64,000 nucleotides of DNA from positions 466,533 through 530,532 of the forward strand of contig JBBHKE010002568.1 in NCBI GenBank assembly GCA_037447655.1, written 5' to 3'. How positions within the stretch are numbered: the first letter of the stretch is position 1; every line of letters begins with the position of its first letter. Both the position numbers and the translations under genes were made by a program. This document shows, one piece after another, positions 1 to 11,014 of this stretch. The notes under the pieces are model-generated. The model searched no databases. It had not been told where the DNA came from and was given only the letters and a program-made list of their open reading frames with translations. This stretch comes from Zygnema cylindricum (Eukaryota; Streptophyta; Zygnematophyceae; Zygnematales; Zygnemataceae).

Positions 1-892
1 CTCGGGAGAGGGAACTCCAACACAGGACGAAATCGACTTCGAGTGGCTAGGACACGACAAATTTGGAGTGCAGACAAATGTCTACGTGGCAGGTAGTGGC
101 GGAAGGGAGGTTTGGATTCCGTTCGATTTTGATTGTTCGGAGGATTTTCACACTTACGACATTATCTATTCCGCCAAAAAAATACAGTAAGTTTCAAATG
201 TCCGCACGCGTCAAATGTAGTAAACTGCCCACAAAAGAGAACGCAATGATTTTAAAACGATGGTAGTTATGTGGAGCAAGCAAGGAGATTGAAGAAAAAA
301 GACAGAAAAATACAATAAAATCAAGTTTAGTGTATTCTAAGACTTGTACTTTAGAATATGGGACAATGTGAAGGTTTTTTTATCCAACAGTGCAAAGGGA
401 AAACTGTGAGCTTTTTTGTCTTGTCAAACTGAATGGATCAACTTTCTCCGTCATCCTTCAAGGTTTTCCACACTTTCCCCTCACTTTTTGCCCGTTTACA
501 TCTCCACTGCTTTCACCACGTTTTCCCCTCTTCCTCGCCGCTAAATTCCCATCTTTTCCCAACTTTTTCCCACTTTTCCCCTACTTTTTGCCCACTCGTT
601 TCCTCACTTTTCTCCCACCGTTTCCTCGCTTATTTCCCGCCACTTTTTGACAACTCCCGCCGCTTTTGTCGTCGCTTTCTTTTTGGGCAGGTGGTTTGTG
701 GACGGTAAGATTGTGCGCACAATGCTGGCAGCCAAAAGTACGGCCTATCCTTCTCAGGCTGTACTTGTGTACGGATCCATTTGGGATGCCAGTTCTGTCA
801 TAGACGGGTATTGGAGCGGGAAATGGAACGGAGGGGCAGACGCTCCATGGACCATTCAGTACAGAAATATCACTATACAAACACCCATTTAA
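1..892 (+). CDS. GH16 xyloglucan endotransglucosylase/hydrolase-like gene, copy 1 (3' part only)
   Basis: Two exons are visible: 1-186 (truncated by the window start) and 691-892 (stop TAA 890-892). The intron 187-690 begins GTAAGT and ends GCAG. Exon 1 is read from base 2 and carries the GH16 signature DEIDFEWLG (nucleophile Glu, helper Asp, acid/base Glu), then a FHTYDIIYS strand typical of XTH-like enzymes. The last exon encodes WFVDGK and ends YRNITIQTPI. No XET_C cysteine domain follows, so it resembles the short EG16-type plan more than classical XTH. The predicted protein is identical to the end of the complete copy at 13380-17566. By homology it should cleave or transfer beta-glucan (xyloglucan type) in the cell wall; the substrate is not determined here. 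The rest of the gene lies upstream of the window, so whether this copy also has two GH16 domains is unknown. Confidence 0.85.
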
Positions 893-3835
893 AAAAAATA
901 TCTGCATTATCTTTCCACATATCTTTCTGGTAGAAACGTTTTGTACAAGACTTGTGTATAAGATCCGTGTGTACATTAACTACAGACAGGTTTCTGTCGA
1001 CTGTTTTCTTCAAAATGTCTTTCAGAATTTTTTCCGCCAGACTTTTTTGTGAAATGTTCCTGAAATTATTTCGGCGGAAACATCTTATTTAAGAATATTG
1101 TCTTGTGAAAGGAGACAATTGGAACGTGTACTGGAAGAGAAAATATGGAAACTGACAATGCGGATTTAAAAAGATTTTATACGGCCCTTATTCCAGGAAA
1201 AACTGTTTCGAAGATATTCTGACTAGTTTTCCGCAATGATGTTCTTACAAGAAAAGTTTGTCCAAGAAGATAATGGTTGAGTCCGACTGATTTATTGCAT
1301 TCGAGGGAACATTTTGGAGACAAAATTATTCAAGAGATTTTGAAGTTTTCGTTTCGGAGGCGTTTGTTCCTGAATTCTTTTGAGTTCAATACTCAACAAG
1401 CCAATAAAGTATGCTGGAATTTCGGCAAGGAGGCAGGACATTGTTTATTTTTATTAATTTATCCGATTTCTTTTTTGTTTATTTTTATTAATTTATCCGA
1501 TTTCTTTTTAAGATTTTTATCTGGGATCCTTTTGTTTGTTCAATTGTTTAGGGAGTAATATTAACGTATTTGTCTAGGGTTTGGAAAAAGTAACTGTACA
1601 CGAGGAAAAAAAATAGGGGAAAGAATGCACACCCAACTTTAGAACACCTTGCAGAAGAATATTGAATTTTTGGAGGTTTTAAATTAAAATATGGCTTTTT
1701 AGAAAAGAAAAGCAATAGTTTTTTATATGAATTCATTTAGTTTTTGTAAAAAAAATATATATTGGTGTTTTATGTTGTACTTTCCTTTTTTACTTTGTTT
1801 CCGATTCATCGTCTATGATCTGAGAATCTCTTTCAAGACAACTCAATATGATACAACTGTAATCGTTTCCATCGCAATTCTTTGAATTTAAATGGTAAAC
1901 CACGTGGCATGCATTCGATCTTGAAGTAAATTTGTGGTTGTGAAATTAGCGGAACGTTACCGTATTATTTGCGCCTATCTTTTCACTTCTTTTGACTAAT
2001 AAATTGGAATATACACTAACTTCTTTTGCGCTGTATTCATTCGTTCCTTGCTTCTTAAATTTGCACGTGTGGTTTAGGCTGTTCGTTTACTGTATTTATC
2101 TTCACCGCCCCTTCCACAGACGACGGGCTACCACCATTTGATGACACTTTCTAATAAATTTTTCGGATTGTGATTGGGCCAAGGATCCTCTCTTATGAAT
2201 GCCATGTGAGATGTAGGTAGGAAATACGCAAAACAAAACTTTGTCTTCGAAGTTTTATTTCGAACGCAGGACTTTCAATTCCACGTCTTTTTCTGCGTGC
2301 CTGTGTGCCTCTTATGACTATTACACATTCTTTTTGGATAGATGTTTTTACTTCAATCTTCAGATAGAGTAACAGATTCAAAGCAATATGATAAAAAGGG
2401 ATTATTAACTTGCATTTTCACTTCCGACTTATACTTCACGCCCTGGTGCTAAGAGGAGGAAGGTTCGTGGCACGTTCGAAGAAGAGGAAGAAGAGGGGTT
2501 TAGTCTGAGGAGTCATAAACCTTCAGAGACCCTGTCCACGTTGACAGATTTCATCTGGGATCCGTGTTGTGGAGACCATGTCCAGGCGGCCTGGCAAAAT
2601 ACCCGGGCAACCTGCGGTTTCTCCTTCCAAAGAGGAGAGTACGGCCCTCAAGGCCCGCGCACAATTTATGGACAAGAATAAAAGACATTTCGCCATTTAG
2701 TGGAGCCATTTCGTGGGCCCTTGTGGTGTCCTTTTTTTTTTTTTGTTTTTTATGGGGAAGGGCTGAGGACATCACAAGAGCTATGGGTACGGAAGACCAG
2801 GGCCCACTAGAAATATCACAAAAACCTGGACACCACGGGAGTCCATGGTCGGACACGAGTCGCAAAGGGGAATTGTAGAACTAAGTGTCCCGGGGAAATG
2901 GGTAATCTAAGGGGCAATATACACAAATACATATACAAAAAAATGTAATCAAATATTGTAGTAAGGTACAAAATAACAACAAAACAATGTTTATTATATT
3001 GGTTGCAATTGTACCAATACATAAGTTTCTATATAGCAATGATGTTTGAACAACTGAATGTAATAATTTGTTTTATATACAAGTTTTTATATGTTGTTAA
3101 CACATTGAAAAAATGAGAGAAACAAACATATAAAAACATAATTGTTTGAGATATTGTGATAAGCTAAAAATTGCGAACAGATTCCAAGTTGTGTATACAA
3201 TATATGCTATGAATCAAAACAAGAGTAAACATGCCAACAAAGGGCTTCTCAAGGTTATGGAGGCCGGGCTTTCACTATGGCCATATGTGAATTGGACACA
3301 CTCCGCCTTGGGCTCAACAAGGAGCTGCCATGGGGGAAGGTGTTGCCGATTTCTTTTTCTTCCCCACCCATAGGAGCCACGCTCACCTGTATCTAAAATC
3401 CTAAAAATCACGTAGGATTATTTTTCTATTTTCTGCAAGATCCTCCTGGTTACTTCACAATTCCAAGGTTCTTTCAAAAATTATTAACAAACACTTGATA
3501 AATTTCGTCAATTTCTTGCCGACTTCTTCAAATGTCACTCAATTCTCTAAGTTTTCACCCAATTTTTCAGAAATTGTTCACCTTGTGGGCTTATTTAGCC
3601 AACTTTTCATATGATTTGTCCACTAATTTTTAAATTTCTCAGATTTTCTCATAATTATCTCCAATGTCATAAAATATTTGCAATTTTTTCCCGAAACTCC
3701 CAAAAATTATCCATTCAATTCTATCCCTTTCTCACGATATCTTTAAACTCCCCTAGGAACTTTCGCATTCCTCTGCCAAGCTTTCAGAGTTCTTCTTTTT
3801 CATTGGTCCTCAAAAATGTGGGGTCTCACTAACGG
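893..3835. other. GH16 copy 1 3' flank, no further gene seen
   Basis: The block is homologous to 17567-20335. AATAAA-like polyadenylation hexamers occur downstream of the stop (for example near 1402). Open frames here are short, are not shared by both copies and match nothing I recognise. 2908-3215 is AT-rich DNA present only in this copy. Confidence 0.6.
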
Positions 3836-3940
3836 GCTCTTGTTGGATTGAATGCCGGTTCAATACGGGGTGTAATGTGGTATATCCACACTCGAAGCTG
3901 CTCGAAATAAATTAGCACGGACCCGCCAGGCTGTACATCG

Positions 3941-4010
3941 AGCTGGTGGCACAGTGATTAGTGCGTTGACAGCTTAAATCAAAAGTCCCAGGTTCGAGCC
4001 CTGGCCGGCT
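3941..4010 (+). other. tRNA-like sequence (pseudo-tRNA or SINE head)
   Basis: A cloverleaf is largely recoverable. The 5' AGCTGGT pairs with the 3' GCCGGCT over seven positions, two of them wobble. The D stem is GCAC/GTGC, the T stem CCAGG/CCTGG, and the T loop TTCGAGC. The B-box GGTTCGAGCC is canonical. The anticodon arm is poor: TTGAC/ATCAA has a mismatch and position 33 is not T. It is therefore better read as a tRNA-derived Pol III module than a functional tRNA. Confidence 0.65.
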
Positions 4011-4975
4011 AAATTTGACCTGATATGGGACATGCCGACCGGCTCAATTTTACCTAGTATAAGACATGCCGAAACCCGGATTTCACTGAAATCTGGCCAG
4101 CTTAATATTACCTAGTATGGGACATGCAGGCCGGCTCAATTTTACCTAGCATAAGACATGCCGAATCCCAGATGTCACTGGAATCTGGTAGGCTAAATTT
4201 TACCTAGAATAAGACATGCCAAATCCCCGATTTCACTGAAATCTGGCCGGCTCAATTTTACCTAGTATGGGACATGCTGACGGCTCAATTTCACCTAGTA
4301 AAAGACATGCCGAATCCCAGATTTCACTGAAATCTGGCCAGCTCAATTATACCTAGTATGGGACATGCCGACCAGCTCAATTTTACCTAGTATAAGGCAT
4401 GCCGAATCCCAGATTTCACTGAAAGATGCCCGTCTCAATTTTGCCTAGTAAGGTACATGCCTGCCAGCTCAATTTTACCTAGTATGGGACATGCCAAATC
4501 CCAGATTACACTGAAATCTAGAAGGCTCAATTTTATCTAATGTGGGACATGCCAAATCTAGGATTTCACTAAAAGCTGGCCGGCTCAATTTTACCTAGTC
4601 AGCTCAATTTTACCTAGTATGGGACACGCTGAATCTTGGGTTTCACTGAAATCTAGGCGGCTCAATTTTGCCTAGTATGGTACTTGCCAAATCCCGGATT
4701 TCACTAAAATCTGGCAGGCTCAGTTTTATCTAATGTGGGACATGCCAAATCTAGGATTTCACTAAAAGCTGGCCGGCTCAATTTTACCTAGTCAGCTCAA
4801 TTTTACCTAGTATGAGACTGCCGATTGCTTAATTTTACCTAGTATAGGACATGCCGACCGGCTCAATTTTACCTAGTATAAGACATGCCGAATCCCGGAT
4901 TTTACTGAAACTTGGCCAACTCAATTTTACCTAGTATGGGACATGCCCCATCTCGAATTTCACTGAAATCTAACA
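4011..4975. repeat. Tandem array of about 19 degenerate units with an internal hairpin
   Basis: Units run GGCTCAATTTTACCTAGTAT followed by a GGGACATGCC or AAGACATGCC core. Short units are about 37 bp. Long units are about 58 bp and add a palindrome with 10-bp arms around a single C (intact at 4317-4337). The unit start GGCCGGCT repeats the 3' end of the adjoining tRNA-like sequence. A higher-order duplication of about 95 bp recurs at 4523-4620 and 4719-4813. Confidence 0.85.
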
Positions 4976-5112
4976 TCTCTCAAGCAGGGGAGCCTACGTT
5001 TTATGAAATAAGGCAAAATTTATAGATCGTTTTTCTACCTGTCAGTATATATGTGAGGGAAACATTCACACACATGAATCCTTATGGAAGTTGAACATGT
5101 GCGACCTCTAAA

Positions 5113-5227
5113 GTAAATATGAGCTAGGTTGGCGGTTATTCTTGGTGAAACCAAAGGGGGTCAGGGTTATCCTAGGGACTTTGTGTGAGCTCCCTACTCT
5201 GAGGACCTATGAGGTCTCAGAATTGCA
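5113..5227 (+). repeat. 5' LTR remnant of copia element 1
   Basis: It matches the end of the 3' LTR at about 10528-10639: both share TTATTCTTGGTGAAACCAAA and the GGACCTATG segment. It ends CA at 5227, directly before the primer-binding site. The 5' portion of the LTR is missing. Confidence 0.75.
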
Positions 5228-5242
5228 GGTTATAGGCCCACC
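5228..5242 (+). other. Primer-binding site, half-tRNA-iMet type
   Basis: GGTTATAGGCCCACC abuts the LTR end. It is one base off GGTTATGGGCCCACC, the complement of the initiator tRNA-Met anticodon arm. The mutated base destroys the ATG seen in the other elements. Confidence 0.65.
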
Positions 5243-5499
5243 CTCTAGAGTGGCCGTCTTTAGCAAAATAGGTTTTATATACTAATAGAGAAAAGGTTTT
5301 GGGGGATAGTGAGTCGAAGAGTGAGGCGTTTGTCTAATTTGGGCATTCCTCCAGGGTTTGTAGGGACCAGGTTTACCAAAAAGGCAGATCCAGCTCTACG
5401 TGAGGAGAGTGAGGATGGGGAAAACATTGTGATAGTAAAGGGAAAGAAAATGAGACAATCGCACCAACCGCAACACCTTTAACAACCGAATCGGTTTTC

Positions 5500-8400
5500 T
5501 TGTCACCTGTTCCGAGGAATGAGGAGAATGATATTGATACATGGGATTGCAATAACATGGCGGCAAAACACTTCATACTTCGTCATCTTGCCCAAGGACT
5601 TGCATCACCTTATTTGCAAGTGGAAAAGGCATCCGATCTATGGGTAGCACTCATAGAAATGTACCGAAGTGGTACAATTCAATAACAACAGCTGGGAGAT
5701 CAGAAAATAGATGCATACATACAAGGGAGGGAAGATGCTAGATTTTTGTAATGAGCTTGGGACACTTTTTATAGAGTTAGAGAGCGCATGATAGGTAGAA
5801 ACTTAAAAGAAGAAGGTAAACCATCCACTTATGAAGTTACCCGATGATCATGAGAATATAGTTAATCGTGTACAAGATCTACCAGATTCCAAGTGGACCA
5901 GGAACTTAGTAGTAGGGATGATTCTCGTCCGAGAGAATACGATAGAGATCCGAAGGGGAGGTAAGAGTGAAAAGCCTTAGCAGCCGATACCGATTAGAGG
6001 AAAAAGGATCCAAGGAAACCGTTTGGAGGCTATGGAGGAGGGGGACAGAAAAATCAGTCCGATGAGTCCGGACCAAAGGTTTCAAAGGGATTGTGTCATT
6101 TTTGTAAGAAACCCGAGCAATGCATGGTAGAGTGCTCTAAACTAACTAAACTTTGGTTAAAAGAGGGGCAGACTGTACCTCCGAAAGGAAAGAACAAGGC
6201 TCTTGTGATCCAAGTACTTGAGGAGGAATCCGAGGACGATGAGCTCTTGTTGGATGAGGAGATGGAGGTGAAAACCGAGGTCGAAATGCCACAAAAACAA
6301 CAATGTGCCTTGGGGGGATTAACACGTGAAACAAAGTGGATTGTGGAGTCAGGTGCCTCTATGCACATGTGTAAAGATAAACACATGTTCACTAAAATGA
6401 GAAAGATTCTCACCGTAGAGATATAGTACGAGGATGGGAGAGTAGTCACTACTTCTTTAGTACGATCGGTAGATCTTAAAGTGCTAAGGGAAGGAAAAAT
6501 ATCCATAGTTACATTCTCTGATGTATTGTTTATTCCTTAGTTGAACAAAAACCTCATCTCAAAATCTATGTTAGATGATAAGGGTTTTGAAACTAACACT
6601 AGGAAAGGAGTATTTACTGATTGTTTTGAGGAGGAAGTTTATTTCACTGTTGAAAAGGTAGTCAAGGGATGTTTAGGCTGATTTTTAGCAATGAAAAGAA
6701 GAAATTTTACTATGCTAGTGTTCATGTTTTTATACAATGGCATAAGAGGCCGGGACATGTGCATTTAGATAAATTAAAAGAAATAAAAAAATTGGGAGTA
6801 GTGGAAGGAATTCAATTTGGAGAAAGTGAAAATCAGAGTGACTATAGTGGGTGTGCTCAAGGTAAGGCCAACAGATTACACTTCCCAGAAACAACCACTT
6901 ATAAAGGAGAAAAGGTCTTGGATTTGGTCCACACAAATATCTAGGGACCGGATAAAGTACCTTCACCCGGAGGTAAGAGATTTATGATGAATATCACTAA
7001 TGATTGATCTCGGTATTCAAGAGTGTATTTTCTGAAAAATATATTAAAAGCCCCAGAGGTTTTTAAGCAATATAAGGCATGGAGTGAGAAAATCCATGAA
7101 ACCCTAATAAAGAGAGTACGGAGTAATTATGGTGGAGACTATACCTCCAATCAGTTTGAGGATTTTTTGAGGGAAGATGGAATACAGCACCAAAAGACAG
7201 TCTCTGAAAATCTTGAACAAAATGGCGTAGCCGAGAGGTTGAATAGGACACTAAGTGAGAGTGCCAAGAGTATGCTGTCGGATAAGAAGATAGGGAAAAG
7301 GTTCTGGGCCGAAGCAATAGACTATGCTGATTACCTCAAGAATAGAGTTCTTACTTCAGCAGTTAAAGGACAAACAGATGGACCGGCCGAAAACCAAATA
7401 TATAACAATTAAAGGTTTCCGGTAGTAAAGTGTTCAATCTCGATAAAGATCGGTCAAATTGGAAGTTAGATCCTAAAGGAAAACCAGGTTACCTGTTAGG
7501 ATATGATGAAGATGTAAAAGTGTATAGAGTGTATGATCTTAGAAAAGAAGATATAATTATAGTGAAGTACCTAGTAGTTATAGATGAAGGGAAATATGTA
7601 GACCCCTTTAAGCACACAAAGTCAGTTAAAATCAGATTTGAGTTAGAAAATTATGATGACTTTGAGCTCCCTAATTATCCAGGTTTCCGAGAAGATAATG
7701 ATCTTGCGGGTACAAATCAGACCAAAAAATAACCGACATTGGAACCTCAAGTGACAACTCAGTCAGAGACGAAAATCGTGAAGGAAATTGAACCGTAACC
7801 AAAGGAAAAGGGGGAAGTTGAGATCATTAGAAGGAATCCACGAGAGCCATCTATTCATGCGACAAATTTTGAGTGAGGAAGGAGAAGCAACAAAAGGTTG
7901 CAAAAAAGAAAAGTCAATAAAAAAATAACCAAACTTTCTCATCCAAATTAACCTTAAACTTAAAAGGAGGCAATGAAAAATCCGGAGAGAAACGAGTGGA
8001 AGACAACCATCAACGAGGCAATGGTCTCTATTATGGCGACTGATACTTAGGCGGGCGTTGGTGGATTGTTCACCTGATCGAAAGCCAATCGGGTGTAAAT
8101 GGGTATTCAAACTGAAATTGAACTTGGATAACACCATTTAACGTTATAAGTCCCGGCTAGTGGCCAAAGGATTTACCCAAAAAAGGGGAATCAACTACGA
8201 GTAAACCTTTGCCCGAGTCGTCAGATTTCCCTCGATTCGTATCTTTTTCAGTCTGGGGAAAGCGCAAGACATGGAGGTGCACCAGATGGATATCAAGACA
8301 ACCTATTTGCATGGAGAGCTGGAAAAGGAGATCTTTATGGGACAACTTGAAAGATTCCTGGAGGAAGGAGAGGAGACCAGGGTATGCCGATTGATCAAAT

Positions 8401-9553
8401 CTCACTATGGTCTGAAAAAACGCCTCGACAGTGGAACAAGAAGCTTGATGAGTTTCTTACTGGTTTGGGATATATTCGGATCAGCTCAGATCACTTAATT
8501 TACCTTTTTGAAGATGAAGAAGGTATTATTTCTATTGCAATTTATGTTGATGATTTGCTTGTTTTAAGTAAATCCATAAACAAAACTAGTAAAATGAAAA
8601 CCGATCTAAAAGGGAGATTTGAGATAAAGGATATAGAGGGGCAAGATATATTTTGGGAATTCAGGTAGAGAGAGACAGAGATACAAAGATAATCAGATTA
8701 ACTCAGAAGGAGACCATTGGAAACATGTTGGAAAAGTTTCAGATGGACAAGGGTAATAGTTGTACAACTCCAATGAAGCTAAAAAAGAGAGGTTAGGGGA
8801 CTATAGAAGAAAAAGTTATAATCTTGAATGATGAATTAGGTCCTGAAGAGTATAATTTTATGCAAACCATTCCTTACAGACAAGTAGTGGGCAGCTTAAT
8901 CTATCTTTTGAATTGTAGCCGGTCGGATTTGGTTGCAGCTATAGGAGTACTGAGTAGGGGTCACAATGCTCCCACTAAAAGAGATTGGGAAGCAACTAAG
9001 AGAGTCTTTAGATATATTATAGGGACTAGGGATCTGTGGTTGCATTTGAGTGGGGACAATACTGACATCACCACTAGGAGTGATGCTAGTTATAGGGATG
9101 GTCCTATGAAGAGATGAACTTCTGGATATGTTTCGTATCTGGGTGACAGGTCTTGCTACCAGAGCAGCAAACAACAAAATTTTATTGTTAGTCCACCATG
9201 GAGGCTGAGTATATGACCTCTTGCTCTGGTGTAAAAGATATGATCTGGGTCAAGTCTTTCCTTGGTGAGCTTGGCCATCGTAATAGTGGTGTACTGAATT
9301 TTTTTTTTTACAATCATACAGCCATTGCCATTGTTGCCAATCCCAAACACCACTTCAAAGATAAACACTTGGACATTAGACTTAGCTTTGTTAGGGAGAA
9401 GGTAAAAAACAAGATTATAAGTTTAGAGTACAGACCAGATTGTGAGATAGTTGCAGATATATTGACTAAACCTGTACCTTCCACAAAGTCAAATTTCTGC
9501 AGGGTGAAGTGTGGTATTAAATTAAAAAGTAAATGGAAAATAAGGGGAGTATA
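5500..9553 (+). pseudogene. Copia gag-pol remnant (element 1)
   Basis: Recognisable pieces run in order. 5540-5685 is UBN2-type gag (LGQGL-like LAQGLASPYLQ, then DLWVALIEMYRSG). 6091-6150 is a zinc-knuckle relic with C-x2-C and a final C but Gln at the His position. 6340-6400 is protease with WIVESGASMHM, where the active-site Asp is Glu. 6735-7410 is the HHCC and DDE integrase core (EQNGVAERLNRT present). 8100-8670 is reverse transcriptase (MDIKTTYLHGE and the YVDD box). 8824-9553 is RNase H (MEAEYM, then VADILTKPVP). Numerous stops and frameshifts (for example DLVHTNI-stop near 6943) show it is dead. Confidence 0.9.
9536..9549 (+). other. Polypurine tract of copia element 1
   Basis: GAAAATAAGGGGAG lies immediately before the 3' LTR. 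The same AAGGGGAG motif abuts the LTRs of the other copia elements in this window. Confidence 0.65.
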
Positions 9554-10639
9554 GAAATTAATGTTTTATTTTGATATTTTCTAGGTTTAACTTGGAAAAT
9601 AAAAAGGCAGAAAAAAAACAGAGGTAATCTGCCTTTAACTCCTCTCTCAAACCCCACACTTGTTGCAGTCACCAAAAGCTAGGGAGGGAGCTAGAGCCAT
9701 GGTTGCCTAATCTGTCCAGAGAGGAAGGCAACAAAATTTTGGTAGATATACCAAAAAGGCTTGATAAACCCAAGATTCGATTGTGGTACCTAATGTCCGT
9801 CAAAGTAGCCTGAAGCCGTTAATTTTGTCATGTAGTTTGGGAACTGTGTTGAGATATATAGGGTGCGATAACTATTGATACATGTACCCTTAGAGAAATT
9901 TATGCAACTAAGGGAACGCTCCATTAGCACATAGATGGAGTTATACATAGTACGAATGAGGGTACCCCACGAAATAAATATACCGCACATTTGTTTTGAT
10001 CGCTAAAATTAAAAGTCGGTTTTGGATCGGATGGCCAAGATGGGAGTAGAGTGTTATAAGGGCTTTGGCGATTTTTGGTCATAGTCACACCAGGTTATAC
10101 GTGGCGGTACATCATTGGCTTGCGGCTTCTCCGGAGAGCACATGAACGAATCCGAATATGGTATGCATCAACTCCTTGGCCATGCCATACAAAGGCCGTA
10201 CATTAAGGACTACGACACCATTACCTTTTTGTACAATTTATTGATTTGATAGGTGTCGTACTCTAGCATTAGAGGGTTTAGAGAGGGGCTTAAGAATTAG
10301 CCAAATCTTAGGTAGCTGCCTCTCTCCCAGAGTGCTCGTGTACAAAAGGTCATCTTTTACCCTACATAACTTACTGCTTAGGGGGGCAAATCAAGTCATT
10401 TTTTTTGTTATTGACTTAAGGGAGTCTTGGGGCAAATCAAGTCATTTTTTTTGTTATTGACTCAGGGGAGTCTTGTCTTCACAGGGGTGAAGCTAGTCAA
10501 AGTCATTGGCTAGTCAAAGTCATTGTTTGCCAAAGTGGCAGTTATTCTTGGTGAAACCAAAGGGGGTCAATGTTATTCTAGGGGCTTTGTGTGAGCTGCC
10601 TTCTCTAAGGACCTATGGAGGTCTAAGAATTGAAATGCA
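9550..10639 (+). repeat. 3' LTR of copia element 1
   Basis: It starts right after the polypurine tract (TATAG, with TG mutated to TA) and ends near GAAATGCA. Its 3' third is related to the LTRs at 30875, 49822, 51397 and 61406 (in those, opposite strand). A direct tandem duplication of about 55 bp containing CAAATCAAGTCATTTTTTTT lies at 10384-10478. Confidence 0.7.
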
Positions 10640-10660
10640 TGATTTTACCCCCAAGCCAAA

Positions 10661-11014
10661 TCAGTTTGGAGGAGTAGTAGGACAAGAGGGAGGGGAAAAC
10701 GAAGGTTGTGAAAAAAAAGAAACCGGATGCATAAAAGGTTGTATTGACCCTAAGATTTCTGACTCGATCCTCAAAAATCTAAGGTCGACTATGGATTCCA
10801 CTCCTTGAAATTGGTGCTGCATTGTTACGAGCCTTGTTTCCATCATCACCATATAATTTACTAATGTCTTGCCTAAAGTCACCACATTATTTTTTAGTTG
10901 CTCTATATTTCGTATGAGGGGTGGAATGGCGTCAACTCCCACTCGCAACGCGAGAAGTTCAACTTTTCTAACCTGTATCTTCGAGTTAGACTTAATGTAT
11001 AAACACAAAAACAT
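10661..11014 (-). CDS. Hypothetical 117-residue frame, possible gene relic
   Basis: An open frame on the minus strand, just downstream of copia element 1, encodes an Ile/Leu/Val-rich helical protein (segments such as LIRNIEQLKNNVVTLGKTL) with a Pro-rich tail. I recognise no family. It may be an exon or a fragment of a transposon gag. There is no promoter evidence and no neighbouring exon I can link. Confidence 0.25.
   Translation of the reverse strand: MFLCLYIKSNSKIQVRKVELLALRVGVDAIPPLIRNIEQLKNNVVTLGKTLVNYMVMMETRLVTMQHQFQGVESIVDLRFLRIESEILGSIQPFMHPVSFFSQPSFSPPSCPTTPPN

Larger units (their letters stand above)
3841..4975. mobile_element. TG...CA insertion with a tRNA-like head and tandem repeats
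   Basis: This segment interrupts the duplicated block: copy 2 reads straight across at about 20350. It begins TGTTGGATTG and ends AATCTAACA, so it has LTR-like TG/CA termini. The flanking pentamers are GCTCT (3836-3840) and TCTCT (4976-4980), a four-of-five match to a target duplication. Inside are about 100 bp of unique DNA, a tRNA-like sequence (3941-4010) and a degenerate tandem array. No protein frame is visible, so it is non-autonomous. It could be a solo LTR, a TRIM-like element or a tRNA-derived SINE variant; I cannot decide. Confidence 0.65.
1..5112 (+). repeat. Tandem segmental duplication, copy 1 (pairs with 16503-20497)
   Basis: Base 1 corresponds to 16503. The similarity runs through the last two GH16 exons, their intron, the 3' flank and intergenic DNA, until copia DNA begins near 5113. 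Copy 1 carries extra DNA relative to copy 2: about 310 AT-rich bases near 2908-3215, about 90 bases near 2685-2760, and the 1135-bp insertion 3841-4975. Copy 2 carries a small transposon at 19315-19531 that is absent here (empty site TA at 2640-2641). The unit period is about 16.5 kb. Confidence 0.9.
5113..10639 (+). mobile_element. Ty1/copia element 1, decayed
   Basis: Order on the plus strand is truncated 5' LTR (5113-5227), primer-binding site (5228-5242), gag-pol remnant, polypurine tract and 3' LTR (9550-10639). The domain order protease, integrase, reverse transcriptase, RNase H is the copia order. The 5' LTR keeps only about 115 bp of its 3' end. The element directly follows the GH16 duplication block and may have ended the recognisable duplication there. 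Confidence 0.85.
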
